Assembly (NCBI GenBank): GCA_905233925.1
Contig: CAJOFV010000007.1
Location: 1 to 53,332, forward strand
Source: Paludibacteraceae bacterium
GTDB taxonomy: Bacteria; Bacteroidota; Bacteroidia; Bacteroidales; Paludibacteraceae
Direction of reading: 5' to 3'
DNA length: 53,332 nucleotides
Every line of letters starts with the position of its first letter. Position 1 is the stretch's first letter. This document shows, in pieces, positions 9,801 through 17,481 of this stretch. The position numbers and the translations under genes were made by a program. The notes beneath the pieces are model-generated. The model saw only the letters and a program-made list of their open reading frames with translations, was not told where the DNA came from and did not search any database.

Positions 9801-12800
9801 AAGCATCCTTCTCTCCAATATTTCCCGTTGCAGCGAAGCCTGTGTTATCAAATGCGATATTCCATTTCCAATTGGCATAATTGTTACTGAGATAAGCCTC
9901 AGGGATTTCATAATAGAATATATCGGAGGTTCCCAATTGTTCCATCTTGTAATACGGTTTTCCATTATTGGATGGTGCATTTCCTTTACTACTATTAAAT
10001 TCGCAATCAAAGGTTACATACACATCATCCCAGCCGAGATTGTTCTTGAAATAAACCATTGGTTCTTCCGTGTACTCGGCGGTAATCGTTGTCATGTCAG
10101 ACGCATTAACGGTAGTGGATTTCTCGGTCGGATCTCCGAATGTTACCTTCCCTGCTTCGCCACTCCATATAGAGAATGCATATCCCAATATCTCCGGAGC
10201 CTCAATTTCGGCGGCAAGTGAGGTGGCTGAAGCATTGACTGTCGTCGACGGACGTAGCACTATATCGCCACACTTATATTGCACCGTTACGGTATAGGTA
10301 CTTTCGAACCGTGCATAGAGTATATGGTTGGAAGCCGTGCTGACAAGCGTTTCTGCAGTTACGCGCGTTCCTTCACCAGAAGGCGTTGTGTACCAACCGG
10401 CGAACTGTCTGCTGGCATGCGTTGCCGTCGGTAACTCGCCGTATGCCGAAGCAAATGTTACTCCCTTGCTTGCCGTAGCACACGTACCGCCATTCGTCGT
10501 CGCATCAAACGTTACGGTATAATTATTCGGGGTATATTGCGCATAAACATCTTTTGCAGCATTGATTGTCAGTTGGTTGCTTCCATTTACGCCCGCAGAA
10601 ACATCTCCGTCTGCCGTGGTGTACCATCCCTTGAACGTATAACCACTGGCTGCCGTTTGTGAGAACGTAACCACATCATTTTTCAATACGTAATCACCCG
10701 AATCGAATGCGCCACTATTGGTTCCCGTTGCCGATACACTTGCGCCACCCGTGCCGTAACCATAGTTGACGATGTACGCCGCAGGATAAGTAACGGTCAT
10801 AACCTTAGTACTTGTATTGAATGAGAACGTATAATTGCCCGCATAGTCAGTCGTGATAGTGAGGTTATTCTCATCCGAAGCATTCAATGTCGCAGAATTA
10901 GATTCGCGCGTCAGTGCGGTCGAGTTTTTGCTGTAATATTCAGCATTAAATATCGGTTTAAACGCGTATGTGCTATTAGCTGTAAGGGCAACTGTCTTGG
11001 TGACAGTTCCACTACCGGTCATTGTAAGGAAGTCAAAAGTTCCTCCTCCGGCAGTAGTCTCTATCATCAATGTCGGGTCAGCATACGGGCAGAGCATTTC
11101 GCCCATACGGTCACCCTGTGCGCCTTCCGTAGGATGATACCAATAGCACTTGTCAGCAAACGTATTTACAAAATCATCTGTTTGATTAGAACCGTTTTCA
11201 CTAATGATGAATTTGCTATATTCCGTTGACAATGTGTAGGTATACCAAACGTAGGTCGTTCCAGTAATGGACGATGTCATTGCAACTCCTGGCCAATCGG
11301 CATTCTGCGCTTTAATGCCGTCACAATCATTCGCATCAGTCCATGCATAAATCTTTGGTACGGCACGTCCGACTGCACTGCGCACTTGAATCGTGTTCGT
11401 TCCCGCTGCACGGGTAGTGATAGATTTGGAATTAGTGCTGACACCTGTACCGTGGATATTTTCTGCATACGCTTTTACGGTATATGCCGTTCCCGCCGTC
11501 AGACCAGTGATATACCCCCAAAAATAATCACCATCGTTGTTCTTGCACGTCATCGGATACTTTGTTTCTCCGATTTTGAATCCGACCTCTTTCATGTCTG
11601 TCGCATGGTTTCCATCACCTCCATAATTGGTAATGTGACCCGTGACGAAAATCATTGTCGTATTAACCATATAACTAGCATCGTCGCCTGTTGACACCTC
11701 AACTGTCGGATCGGTTACCGTAACGGATTGCAGGTTGCCCAATCTAAATGCATCTATATACCAATATGTATTTGGAGCATACGTAGATATGTTAACATTC
11801 AAATCGTTTGTCTTGACATCATTTCCACTATCTTGTTCCCCATTCTTGTTGAGAATGAACGTAGTCGCTTTTCCGTCTAATGTCACGGTATACCAAGAAT
11901 TGCTGCCATTGTATTTGGGACTTTCTGTGCCCGGCCAACTGCCGTTTGCTTCATCGTTGTATGTATAGATACTCATCTTCCCCCAATTCTGAACATCATG
12001 CACATAAATATCCCACTTTCTACCAATGATGCTTGTGTAGGTCGCCGTCTGCGTGCCGTTATACGTTATCTTTACGGTATATTGTTTGCTGATGTCGTCA
12101 CCAAACGAAGGTGTGATACTGAATTCGTGCGAGTGCGTTGTCGCAGAAGTGGAACCACTCCATGTCGCAACCGGATCACCCGTTGCCGTTGCGCCGGCAT
12201 ATACATCATATTTGATAGTCTTACCCGATGTAACATTACCAACCGAAGCTGTCAGCGTAGAGGCATTACCAGAATAAACGGAAGTTGCTGTCCACGACAA
12301 TGATGGTGGGAACGTAATTGTTACAGTGGGCGAAGCCGGAGTGGAATAGTCCACCATAATCTCATAGTCACCGGCCACATCGGCACATATTTGAACGTTA
12401 TCGTTGTTGGTACTATGATTTATCATCGGTTGTGTTCCATAATCCCGTTTATATAGCCAATCATATGAGCAATTATCTGTATGCAATCCGAACCATGTAT
12501 TACCTGGACTTACGACTTTAAAGTTGTAATCGGCATTTCCGCCTTCCGGATTAGTGCCAGAAATCGAAACAGTATAATAGCCTACATCCTCTGTGGAATG
12601 ACCAGACTTTTTGGTAAGTGCTAAACGTTGGTTCCAGGTGTCATTCCCAAACACACTACCACCACATATAACCCATCCTCCGGTTGACAAATCCTCTGTA
12701 TAATTGGCGGTAATCGTGTAGGTTCCGCTTGATTTAGTTTTAATGGATATAGGACTCGATGAGGTTGATGTTGTGGCTGTAATTCCGGATTCAACAGTCC

Positions 12801-15147
12801 AACTACTAAACGTATAACCACTAATCGCAGGTGCTGAAACTTCACTTGTTGTTACCTCACCGACATTACTTTCAGTAGTGGAGTTCTTGATAGTTGTTTC
12901 TCCGTATTTATATTGAACCGTAACATTGTGTTTCGTCTCTGCGAAGTTCGCCGTTACAGTAGCTGAACCGCGGGCGGTCATAGCATATACACCCGTAGCT
13001 GCATTCGTCGAAATTTCACCATCACCCGTTTTGGTCCAGTTAACAAAGTGATAACCGCTATTTGCTTGCGCGTATATATTTAGGTTTTGTGCAGTATTAA
13101 TGCCTGTATATGATGCAGAACTCCCCCAGGAACCACCGTCTTTCTTGACTTGTCCATTAGCCCCCGCTACAATATCCAGTTGTCCGTTGGGCAGTGCTTC
13201 GAAGTTCGCTGTCACAGTTGCTCCTGCTGAAGTGGCTGTTATCGTTGTACTTGCCGCACTTGCATCTGCGATGGTGACATTCCCTGATTTCGTCCATCCG
13301 GTAAAACGATAACCACTTGCCGGAGTGGCTGTAATGGCACAATCAGAGGTAACATATTTTGCCGTTACGGTAGTACTCGTCTGATTGCTCATGACTTTAC
13401 CCATCGTACTATTGGCAGTCTGTACAGTAACTGAATATGTTTTTTCAGTCCATTTGGCATATATGGTTGGAGAATTTGCATCCACATCCCAAACGTTAGC
13501 ACTCGTTCCCGAGCTATTGTAGTATTGGGTGCCGCTTCCGCCCGTCGAACCATAATATCCTCCAAAGTCATAACCTGTCTTGGAAGGTTTGTTGGATGCA
13601 ATACTTGGCATTGCGGCACCATAAGTTGCACTTACACTTGCAGCTCCTGCGGTCGTCGCACTTTGGTTGTCGAGAGTTACGGTATATTGTTTAGCCGTCC
13701 ACTTTGCAAAAAGTTCCGTGTCCGCAGTTACTTTATCTGTGCTGAAGTTCCAAGCATTAGTGCAGCCCGTCTCCTTATACCATCCGCCGAAAGTATATCC
13801 TGTCGCCGTTGGCGCAGGCGAAGGTGTTGTAGCTAAACCATTATAGTAAACATTCTGGCTACTAATCGCTGAACCATGAGACTTCATATTGAAAGTAACG
13901 GTAAGCGTTTTTTCAGCGAGGTCTTTTTTGTTATTTGCTCCATCAACGAAATAATAACTTCTTCCTTCAGTATAATTACTTGTGGTCAAGTCATTCGTTT
14001 GCGTTCCGCTGCCATTATTGAGAATGAGGTTGCCTGCTCCAGCCAAAATATCGATTTGATACCAATTACCTCCCAAAGAAGTTACACCTCCAGACCCCGG
14101 CCAACTGCCATTCCTATCGTCTGAATACGTGTAAAGATTCATGGTTCCCCACGAAACGTTGTCATACACATAAATGGTCTTTGCAATCCATCGTGCATAG
14201 AGAGTGGTATTGGCCGTAATGCTGAATGTTGCTCCAGGAGCGTATGTCGTTCCGCCACCATTTTGGGCGGTCATCCAACCATCAAAAGTACATCCGGTCT
14301 TGACCAAACTGCCGGTATTCCCTAAAACGGTTACTGTACTTCCTGATGTATAACTGGTTCCATCTGTTGGCACAGAACCACCGGTCTTTCCGTTGTCGTT
14401 GTAAGTGACTGAATATGAACCAGCAGCACAAGTGATGACAATATTTCCTGTGGACGAATTGTATGTAATGGTTACTGTTCCGGTTCCTGCTGGCTCAAAA
14501 CAAATGTTACTTCCATCATTGCTCTCAGCATAGGGAGAACAATTTGTACCACTAACCATATTGCTATATCCTACACCATTCCACGTACCACACTCAAAAA
14601 TTTTAAAGCGGCAATCTGTTCCACTTGTTACAGAAGAAGATGTCCAAGTATATGTACCATCACTATTATTTGTCATTGAACCGCCACTATTATTCCAACT
14701 ACCGAGTCCGCCCCATGAGTTTCCTGCAATACACATGTCGGGATAAGATGGTGCATCTGGATTTACCGTGGTAGCATAAACCTTACTTCCATTATACACT
14801 ATATACCAAGTGCCGGTTTGAGAACAACTAATATTGTTCCCGTCTCCATTCTGGGTTAATGTAATATTACCTAGACTATTATCAATATGACTCAAGTTTT
14901 TATCATCATCCCAGTTGCAGCCATTTTGTACCTTAAACTCGCCATTACTTGTCGCCGTATAATAATAAGTAGAGGTGCTGCCGACTTGGGTCATGGCAGT
15001 ACATCCCCATGAGTTCATAAAACCACGAACATTTGGAGTGTCAGCATACATTTGTACTATGCCGACTAAGAGCATTACTCCTAATAATACAAGTGTTTTC
15101 CACTTTTTACAACTCCCGCAGAGTTGACTTAATAATTTGTTTTTCAT
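6820..15147 (-). CDS. giant secreted repeat protein A (List-Bact/InlB-type repeats and starch-binding-like modules)
   Basis: 2775 residues with a signal peptide (1-35, ending VQMYA). Approximate order: N-terminal modules (36-240); List-Bact/InlB repeats at 242-322, 410-485, 486-568 and 1456-1610 (signature GYTFGGWY...YAKW); divergent repeats (569-820) of the form SGYHFVNWTKTG...VTANF; CBM26-like modules near 327-400, 1046-1115 and 1250-1330 (IYVHDVQNWGKMSIYTY, NGSWPG, WYTVTL). From about 1690 to the end there is a region clearly homologous to giant B (shared ISFPF-VKLSEVFGFGTYG, ANQGYVLALDLD, GTEGM-VTLIDNV-THTNLA). The last residues, VFVNGLMYIIRGNDVYDANG, form a short C-terminal tail shared with giant B and the phosphatase. 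Probably surface-exposed; binding of glycans is suggested by the CBM26-like modules but not shown. Confidence 0.85.
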   Translation of the reverse strand: MKNKLLSQLCGSCKKWKTLVLLGVMLLVGIVQMYADTPNVRGFMNSWGCTAMTQVGSTSTYYYTATSNGEFKVQNGCNWDDDKNLSHIDNSLGNITLTQNGDGNNISCSQTGTWYIVYNGSKVYATTVNPDAPSYPDMCIAGNSWGGLGSWNNSGGSMTNNSDGTYTWTSSSVTSGTDCRFKIFECGTWNGVGYSNMVSGTNCSPYAESNDGSNICFEPAGTGTVTITYNSSTGNIVITCAAGSYSVTYNDNGKTGGSVPTDGTSYTSGSTVTVLGNTGSLVKTGCTFDGWMTAQNGGGTTYAPGATFSITANTTLYARWIAKTIYVYDNVSWGTMNLYTYSDDRNGSWPGSGGVTSLGGNWYQIDILAGAGNLILNNGSGTQTNDLTTSNYTEGRSYYFVDGANNKKDLAEKTLTVTFNMKSHGSAISSQNVYYNGLATTPSPAPTATGYTFGGWYKETGCTNAWNFSTDKVTADTELFAKWTAKQYTVTLDNQSATTAGAASVSATYGAAMPSIASNKPSKTGYDFGGYYGSTGGSGTQYYNSSGTSANVWDVDANSPTIYAKWTEKTYSVTVQTANSTMGKVMSNQTSTTVTAKYVTSDCAITATPASGYRFTGWTKSGNVTIADASAASTTITATSAGATVTANFEALPNGQLDIVAGANGQVKKDGGSWGSSASYTGINTAQNLNIYAQANSGYHFVNWTKTGDGEISTNAATGVYAMTARGSATVTANFAETKHNVTVQYKYGETTIKNSTTESNVGEVTTSEVSAPAISGYTFSSWTVESGITATTSTSSSPISIKTKSSGTYTITANYTEDLSTGGWVICGGSVFGNDTWNQRLALTKKSGHSTEDVGYYTVSISGTNPEGGNADYNFKVVSPGNTWFGLHTDNCSYDWLYKRDYGTQPMINHSTNNDNVQICADVAGDYEIMVDYSTPASPTVTITFPPSLSWTATSVYSGNASTLTASVGNVTSGKTIKYDVYAGATATGDPVATWSGSTSATTHSHEFSITPSFGDDISKQYTVKITYNGTQTATYTSIIGRKWDIYVHDVQNWGKMSIYTYNDEANGSWPGTESPKYNGSNSWYTVTLDGKATTFILNKNGEQDSGNDVKTNDLNVNISTYAPNTYWYIDAFRLGNLQSVTVTDPTVEVSTGDDASYMVNTTMIFVTGHITNYGGDGNHATDMKEVGFKIGETKYPMTCKNNDGDYFWGYITGLTAGTAYTVKAYAENIHGTGVSTNSKSITTRAAGTNTIQVRSAVGRAVPKIYAWTDANDCDGIKAQNADWPGVAMTSSITGTTYVWYTYTLSTEYSKFIISENGSNQTDDFVNTFADKCYWYHPTEGAQGDRMGEMLCPYADPTLMIETTAGGGTFDFLTMTGSGTVTKTVALTANSTYAFKPIFNAEYYSKNSTALTRESNSATLNASDENNLTITTDYAGNYTFSFNTSTKVMTVTYPAAYIVNYGYGTGGASVSATGTNSGAFDSGDYVLKNDVVTFSQTAASGYTFKGWYTTADGDVSAGVNGSNQLTINAAKDVYAQYTPNNYTVTFDATTNGGTCATASKGVTFASAYGELPTATHASRQFAGWYTTPSGEGTRVTAETLVSTASNHILYARFESTYTVTVQYKCGDIVLRPSTTVNASATSLAAEIEAPEILGYAFSIWSGEAGKVTFGDPTEKSTTVNASDMTTITAEYTEEPMVYFKNNLGWDDVYVTFDCEFNSSKGNAPSNNGKPYYKMEQLGTSDIFYYEIPEAYLSNNYANWKWNIAFDNTGFAATGNIGEKDAFDSGEFLGRGDFDPKATMFIPYNGDSEPRNGGTYYRTGCWMKYNSTDPGYKIYANTFVSGSGGSAVGGTPVLLTAEVAGGFEFKAKVYFPSSNYTYGFMLHKEYAKITNDLWYTNYGTIQSNTNTLPWHFTTDGASENGTRCGLKTEAVGDYEFTVSFGTGRPVVNVEYPVSTGDYRLVYKDNATWSNGAHDANWSHPSRIIKKKANAVDTVSFYVAYGSSPSIKLQTCTSIDGSGKPVWENPGTDVTLGVSAKGIYNYKVTQDAGGNATVAFAGSYTGNFYVRTDASDGGWTNYKTSGANTMTYSEYSLSHGGEGGPFSHYFMRHVNAGSNIKFVVANDYSLCISDTLVDDTYAKEWIEKEANIRFMWYYDTNQIRRAYISGSSNVSDRFLVLEGDEHLYNESGQALTTAGGGKVSGLNDYEMNFIDDQNWIYEATVQANPLERIKLTAKFDKNVQYFYGKEGDRSDENTYQLIGGTGDDKYKVRVVYDFKTNRLVCAWLPDGDVTTAFEVDADVMIIRKHQLDAQQITFSGEGSKLTEVKTVYGAMKFNKWILNNKDESTHENTVLSQWERDLFFISFPFDVKLSEVFGFGTYGKHWIIEYYDGKGRAEKGYWKDSPTNWKFVTKSMMGTYTLEANQGYVLALDLDELGLNSPVWNYGVENVYLYFPSTATVENIQATSKTVNIDQTGYKCAINRTYGTDGDRRIKDSYWHVLGVPSYANANHEAGSSWTGTAPTAPENPAAWTTSVPYVYTWQADDNTMQIMSSSSMTFKPMYSYMVQYSGTSIYWVSVNTTPAAVAARRNADYKSVYEFRLALQQDGEEKDHTYISLRDNDEVTKDFDFNYDLCKMMYGAFSQATNLYTIIGENVEAAGNCLPLETDKATVVPVGVTIGAAGEYTFTMPEGTEGMSVTLIDNVANTHTNLAMTDYTVTLEAGTYEGRFALEIDPRNATTSIDIIGGEGSETAPRKVFVNGLMYIIRGNDVYDANGRKVE

Positions 15148-15175
15148 AATAATTTTATGTTTATAAGTTAATATT
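15136..15175 (-). repeat. 40-bp leader/start repeat, copy A
   Basis: Covers the 28 bases before, and the first 12 bases of, giant gene A. It is identical over 40 bp to 18550-18589 on the opposite strand (giant gene B). Confidence 0.9.
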
Positions 15176-15258
15176 CCTTACGTTTTCAATAGTTATATTT
15201 TTTTCTTGTAAGCACAGGGCAAATCGATGCCCTCTGCCCTAAATACTGTCAGATGAGG

Positions 15259-15387
15259 TTAATCAAGATTTTCCAACAAACTATCCAAGTCTTCCATGCG
15301 TTCTTGATAATCCTCGTCGGACTCAAATCGACTTCTCTCCCTACTCATGTCGGAGTAATCATCTCCCTTTCTAAAACCTCTTGCCAT
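15259..15387 (-). CDS. small acidic protein, 42 aa, unknown
   Basis: Short frame MARGFRKGDDYSDMSRERSR... ending LDSLLENLD and stop. It is rich in charged residues and lacks a signal peptide. It starts 11 bp after the stop of the 110-aa gene, so the two look like an operon. Highly charged and probably helical and soluble. No family recognised. It is supported mainly by close coupling to its neighbour and by the reading frame, so confidence is moderate. Confidence 0.5.
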   Translation of the reverse strand: MARGFRKGDDYSDMSRERSRFESDEDYQERMEDLDSLLENLD

Positions 15388-15398
15388 ATTGTTTCGAT

Positions 15399-15731
15399 TT
15401 AGTTTTTTCTCGCAATATTTTTCAGTTCCTCAATATGCTGTTGCCAGTAATGTTTCACTTTGTAATAGCCATCCTCTCTTGCCCAACTTATGATGGATAG
15501 TTCTGTTTTTGCAGAATCTTTTGGCAGATTGGCGACGCCGTTTTCCTCTAACTCCGCAATCAGTTCATCATACTCTTTTCTCCATGATTTGTAGATGGCT
15601 CTTATCTGGTCTGTGCTCATGGTATCCGTTGTCCGACCGTCGTACAGACACTTCTTCTGCTCATCATCAAGAACCTCTTGTCCTCTTTTGATGAGTTCCT
15701 CCACCTTATTTCTCAAATCAATTTCAATCAT
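15399..15731 (-). CDS. hypothetical soluble helical protein, 110 aa
   Basis: MIEIDLRNKVEELIKRGQEV... is mostly charged and predicted helical, with no signal peptide or membrane segment, and contains YKSWRKEYDELIAELEENG and YYKVKHYWQQHIEEL. I do not recognise a family. The sequence directly upstream of its start (15733-15800) is the beginning of repeat block A, which also occurs at 17035 without this gene. No consensus promoter is visible close upstream. Together with the 42-aa frame it sits between giant gene A and the GNAT cassette, so it is probably accessory cargo of this variable region. Confidence 0.55.
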   Translation of the reverse strand: MIEIDLRNKVEELIKRGQEVLDDEQKKCLYDGRTTDTMSTDQIRAIYKSWRKEYDELIAELEENGVANLPKDSAKTELSIISWAREDGYYKVKHYWQQHIEELKNIARKN

Positions 15732-15732
15732 T

Positions 15733-16057
15733 TCCGTTTTTATACTTTTTCCTTCGCTTACTGAGCCGGAAGTTAGTCATTAGTTAGATATTAGTTAGTT
15801 ATTACCCGGACTCAATCGGCACTCAATCGGCACTCAATCGGCACTTAATCGCTCCTTAATCGCCCCTCAACGTTAAACTTTCAACATTCCCCTTTCCACC
15901 TTCCACTTTTATTGGTCACTTGTATGTCAAAAGTGTTCTAAAAGTCATCTTCTCGGGGAATGGTCCCGTGATGGTCCTGTTCCCAACTTCACTTTCAACT
16001 TTCAACCTTAAACTTTCAACTTTCCACTTTGATTACCGCCACACAAAAAAGCGGTAA
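15733..16057. repeat. duplicated cassette block A, copy 1
   Basis: Begins TTTTTATACTTTTTCC and contains GAGCCGGAAGTTAGTCATT, a 7-bp TTAGTTA repeat, the 11-bp repeat, TTAAACTTTCAAC units and the hairpin segment GATTACCGCCACACAAAAAA. Copy 2 is 17035-17213. No other gene is seen in the 370 bp between 15732 and 16101. Confidence 0.8.
15811..15865. repeat. 11-bp tandem repeat, 5 units (CTCAATCGGCA type)
   Basis: Three exact CTCAATCGGCA units followed by CTTAATCGCTC and CTTAATCGCCC. The duplicate at 17110-17142 has only one of the first type, so copy number differs between the two copies. Confidence 0.85.
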
Positions 16058-16079
16058 ACCTTGATTGGATTACCGCTTT
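16045..16079 (-). terminator. intrinsic terminator of the GNAT operon
   Basis: Minus-strand stem AAAGCGGTAA (16079-16070) with TTACCGCTTT (16057-16048), a 12-base loop and a T-tract over 16050-16045; 23 bp after the GNAT stop. Confidence 0.85.
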
Positions 16080-16101
16080 ATATGCACCATAATAATTTGA
16101 C

Positions 16102-16635
16102 CTACTGAATTTCTTCTGTTATATTGACTTCTGTTTCAACAAATTCATCACCATTGATAATAGGACGATACATGCTGAGTGTGTCCTTATGACCATCAAA
16201 AAATTCTGCTCGAATGAAACCACATTTTAGATAAAACCCAACAGCATCGTATGGTCTTGGTTTGTGTCGGCGAAGAACTAATGCTTCAACTGTCAATATA
16301 TCAGAAGAAAAATCTTCTACTGCAAGCTGTATAATTTTTCGAATAATCGCTGTGCCTAAACCTCGATAATCATATCGTTTATCAACAACAAGAAAAGCTA
16401 TTTCAACGGCCTCCTCATTTTGGGGATCTCTACGTATTGCAAAGAATGCAGCCAATGTACCTCCGTCATAAATGCCATAAGGGACACAATCACTATCCGC
16501 CATTGCTTCAACGAGTCCATTACGGATGTATTTGTGGCGACTATGGATGAAGTCATCCAATTCATCTATACGACATACAAAACCTGCGAACTCGTCAAAG
16601 TTCGTAAAGGGGCAATATGTGAACGTTTGTGCCAT
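16102..16635 (-). CDS. GNAT-family N-acetyltransferase
   Basis: 177 residues. Transfers acetyl from acetyl-CoA to an amine of unknown identity. The GNAT core is visible: AFLVVDKRYDYRGLGTAIIRKI (motif A, R-G-L-G-T for CoA binding), then ILTVEALVL and the conserved tail PYDAVGFYLKCGFI. An N-terminal FDEFAGFVCRIDELDDFIHS region matches the start of many stand-alone GNATs, including some toxin GNATs. It is preceded with a 2-bp gap by a 54-aa frame, and the pair has its own promoter (16842-16873) and terminator, so it behaves as a self-contained cassette. A toxin role, resistance role or protein modification are all open. Confidence 0.8.
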   Translation of the reverse strand: MAQTFTYCPFTNFDEFAGFVCRIDELDDFIHSRHKYIRNGLVEAMADSDCVPYGIYDGGTLAAFFAIRRDPQNEEAVEIAFLVVDKRYDYRGLGTAIIRKIIQLAVEDFSSDILTVEALVLRRHKPRPYDAVGFYLKCGFIRAEFFDGHKDTLSMYRPIINGDEFVETEVNITEEIQ

Positions 16636-16637
16636 CC

Positions 16638-16802
16638 TTATTCACGAACCAACACCACGTCACCTGTCTCTTGCTGAAAATGCAGGGCAGCTTTGTCAGC
16701 TTTGTTTAAGCGACCTGAACGTACGCGCCTCATCGTAGCACGCATTTCTTCTGCAAAACGTCCTTTGATTTCTACTCCATTTGATGCGCTAAAACCTAAC
16801 AT
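16638..16802 (-). CDS. small basic protein preceding the GNAT gene, 54 aa
   Basis: MLGFSASNGVEIKGRFAEEM... ending ETGDVVLVRE. Basic in the middle (RATMRRVRSGRLNKADKAA), with no signal peptide. It starts 40 bp after the -7 box of a perfect promoter and ends 2 bp before the GNAT start, so translation of the two is likely coupled. It is the usual size and position of an antitoxin in GNAT toxin-antitoxin pairs, but I cannot see a clear DUF1778-type ribbon-helix-helix pattern, so that role is a guess. Confidence 0.6.
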   Translation of the reverse strand: MLGFSASNGVEIKGRFAEEMRATMRRVRSGRLNKADKAALHFQQETGDVVLVRE

Positions 16803-16841
16803 AATATACCTTTCTTTTTAGAGCCGTTACTTTTGACGCTG

Positions 16842-16873
16842 CAAAAGTACTGCGTTTTCGCGATATATGCAAA
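16842..16873 (-). promoter_or_regulatory. Bacteroidota promoter of the 54-aa/GNAT cassette
   Basis: TTTG (16873-16870), 20 bases, TACTTTTG (16849-16842) on the minus strand, with extended -33 TTTGCATAT. Confidence 0.85.
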
Positions 16874-16980
16874 TATTTGAGCAAAATTTTCTCTTTTTTT
16901 TGCTCAAAGTCGCTTTTTTGCGGTAATCTCAATCTGTCAATGTTCACTTTGCCTCGGTTTTAAGCCCTGGGGCGGGGCTG
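16850..16980. repeat. duplicated cassette block C, copy 1
   Basis: Contains TGCAAATATTTGAGC, an inverted repeat TTTGAGCAAAA/TTTTGCTCAAA, CGGTAAT and TGCCTCGGTTTTAAGCC. Copy 2 at 17314-17441 aligns throughout. The following 55 bp (16981-17034) are unique. Confidence 0.75.
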
Positions 16981-17034
16981 TATTTCTGTCATGGCTTTCA
17001 CCAGATTATTTTGATTTTTCGTCAATCTTTTGCA

Positions 17035-17213
17035 GTTTTTATACTTTTCCCTCCGCTCACTGAGCCGGAAGTTAGTCATTAGTTAGATATTAGTTAGTTA
17101 TTCAGCTTACTCAATCGGCACTTAATCGCTCCTTAATCGCCCCTCAACGTTAAACTTTCAACTTTAAACTTTAAACTTTCAACTTTGATTACCGCCACAC
17201 AAAAAAGCGGTAA
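17035..17213. repeat. duplicated cassette block A, copy 2
   Basis: Second copy of 15733-16057, shorter because it has fewer 11-bp units and lacks the middle unique part. It keeps GAGCCGGAAGTTAGTCATT and GATTACCGCCACACAAAAAA. Confidence 0.8.
17110..17142. repeat. 11-bp tandem repeat, 3 units
   Basis: CTCAATCGGCA, CTTAATCGCTC, CTTAATCGCCC: the contracted counterpart of 15811-15865. Confidence 0.8.
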
Positions 17214-17240
17214 CTCCGTTTTTTAGTGGAATTACCGCTT
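17201..17240 (-). terminator. intrinsic terminator left in the gutted cassette
   Basis: Minus-strand AAGCGGTAA (17240-17232) pairs with TTACCGCTT (17213-17205), followed by a T-tract (17206-17201). Counterpart of 16045-16079. Confidence 0.75.
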
Positions 17241-17262
17241 ATTTTGAAAAAGCAAACCGCTT

Positions 17263-17316
17263 CTACATGTTCATGTCTTTGATTATCTGTTGTAAGAACT
17301 TATCACTAACGTTCGC
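17263..17316 (-). pseudogene. 3' remnant of a deleted cassette gene
   Basis: Seventeen codons ending VSDKFLQQIIKDMNM and stop lie between the retained terminator and block C copy 2. The junction with block C falls just where the -7 promoter box lies in copy 1, so the promoter -7 box, start and nearly the whole gene are missing. The tail does not match the GNAT C-terminus, so the lost gene was different. Interpretation as a remnant is inferred from position and from the protein-like composition of the tail. Confidence 0.4.
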
Positions 17317-17441
17317 GACATGTGCAAATATTTGAACAAAATTTTGTTGTTTTTTGCTCAAAATCGCATTTTTTCGGTAATTCCACTATTTCAAAGGTCA
17401 TTTTGCCTCGGTTTTTAAGCCTTGAGGATACGGCTGTAGTT
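17314..17441. repeat. duplicated cassette block C, copy 2
   Basis: Aligns with 16850-16980 (TGCAAATATTTGAAC, TTTTGCTCAAA, TGCCTCGGTTTTTAAGCC). It retains the -33 CAAA but has lost the -7 box. Confidence 0.75.
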
Positions 17442-17481
17442 GCCTATACGCATAGACATCCGACAATCCAGGAGTTAGCCG

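Noticed and set aside
16981..17034. Short frame ending MTEIQPRPRA between the two cassette copies
   Set aside because: Only ten codons from the ATG, with no conservation or expression signals; it lies at a repeat junction.
15811..17142. CRISPR array or integron attC sites as explanation of the repeats
   Set aside because: Units are 7-11 bp with no spacers, so not CRISPR. No integrase or attC core (GTTRRRY pairs) is visible.
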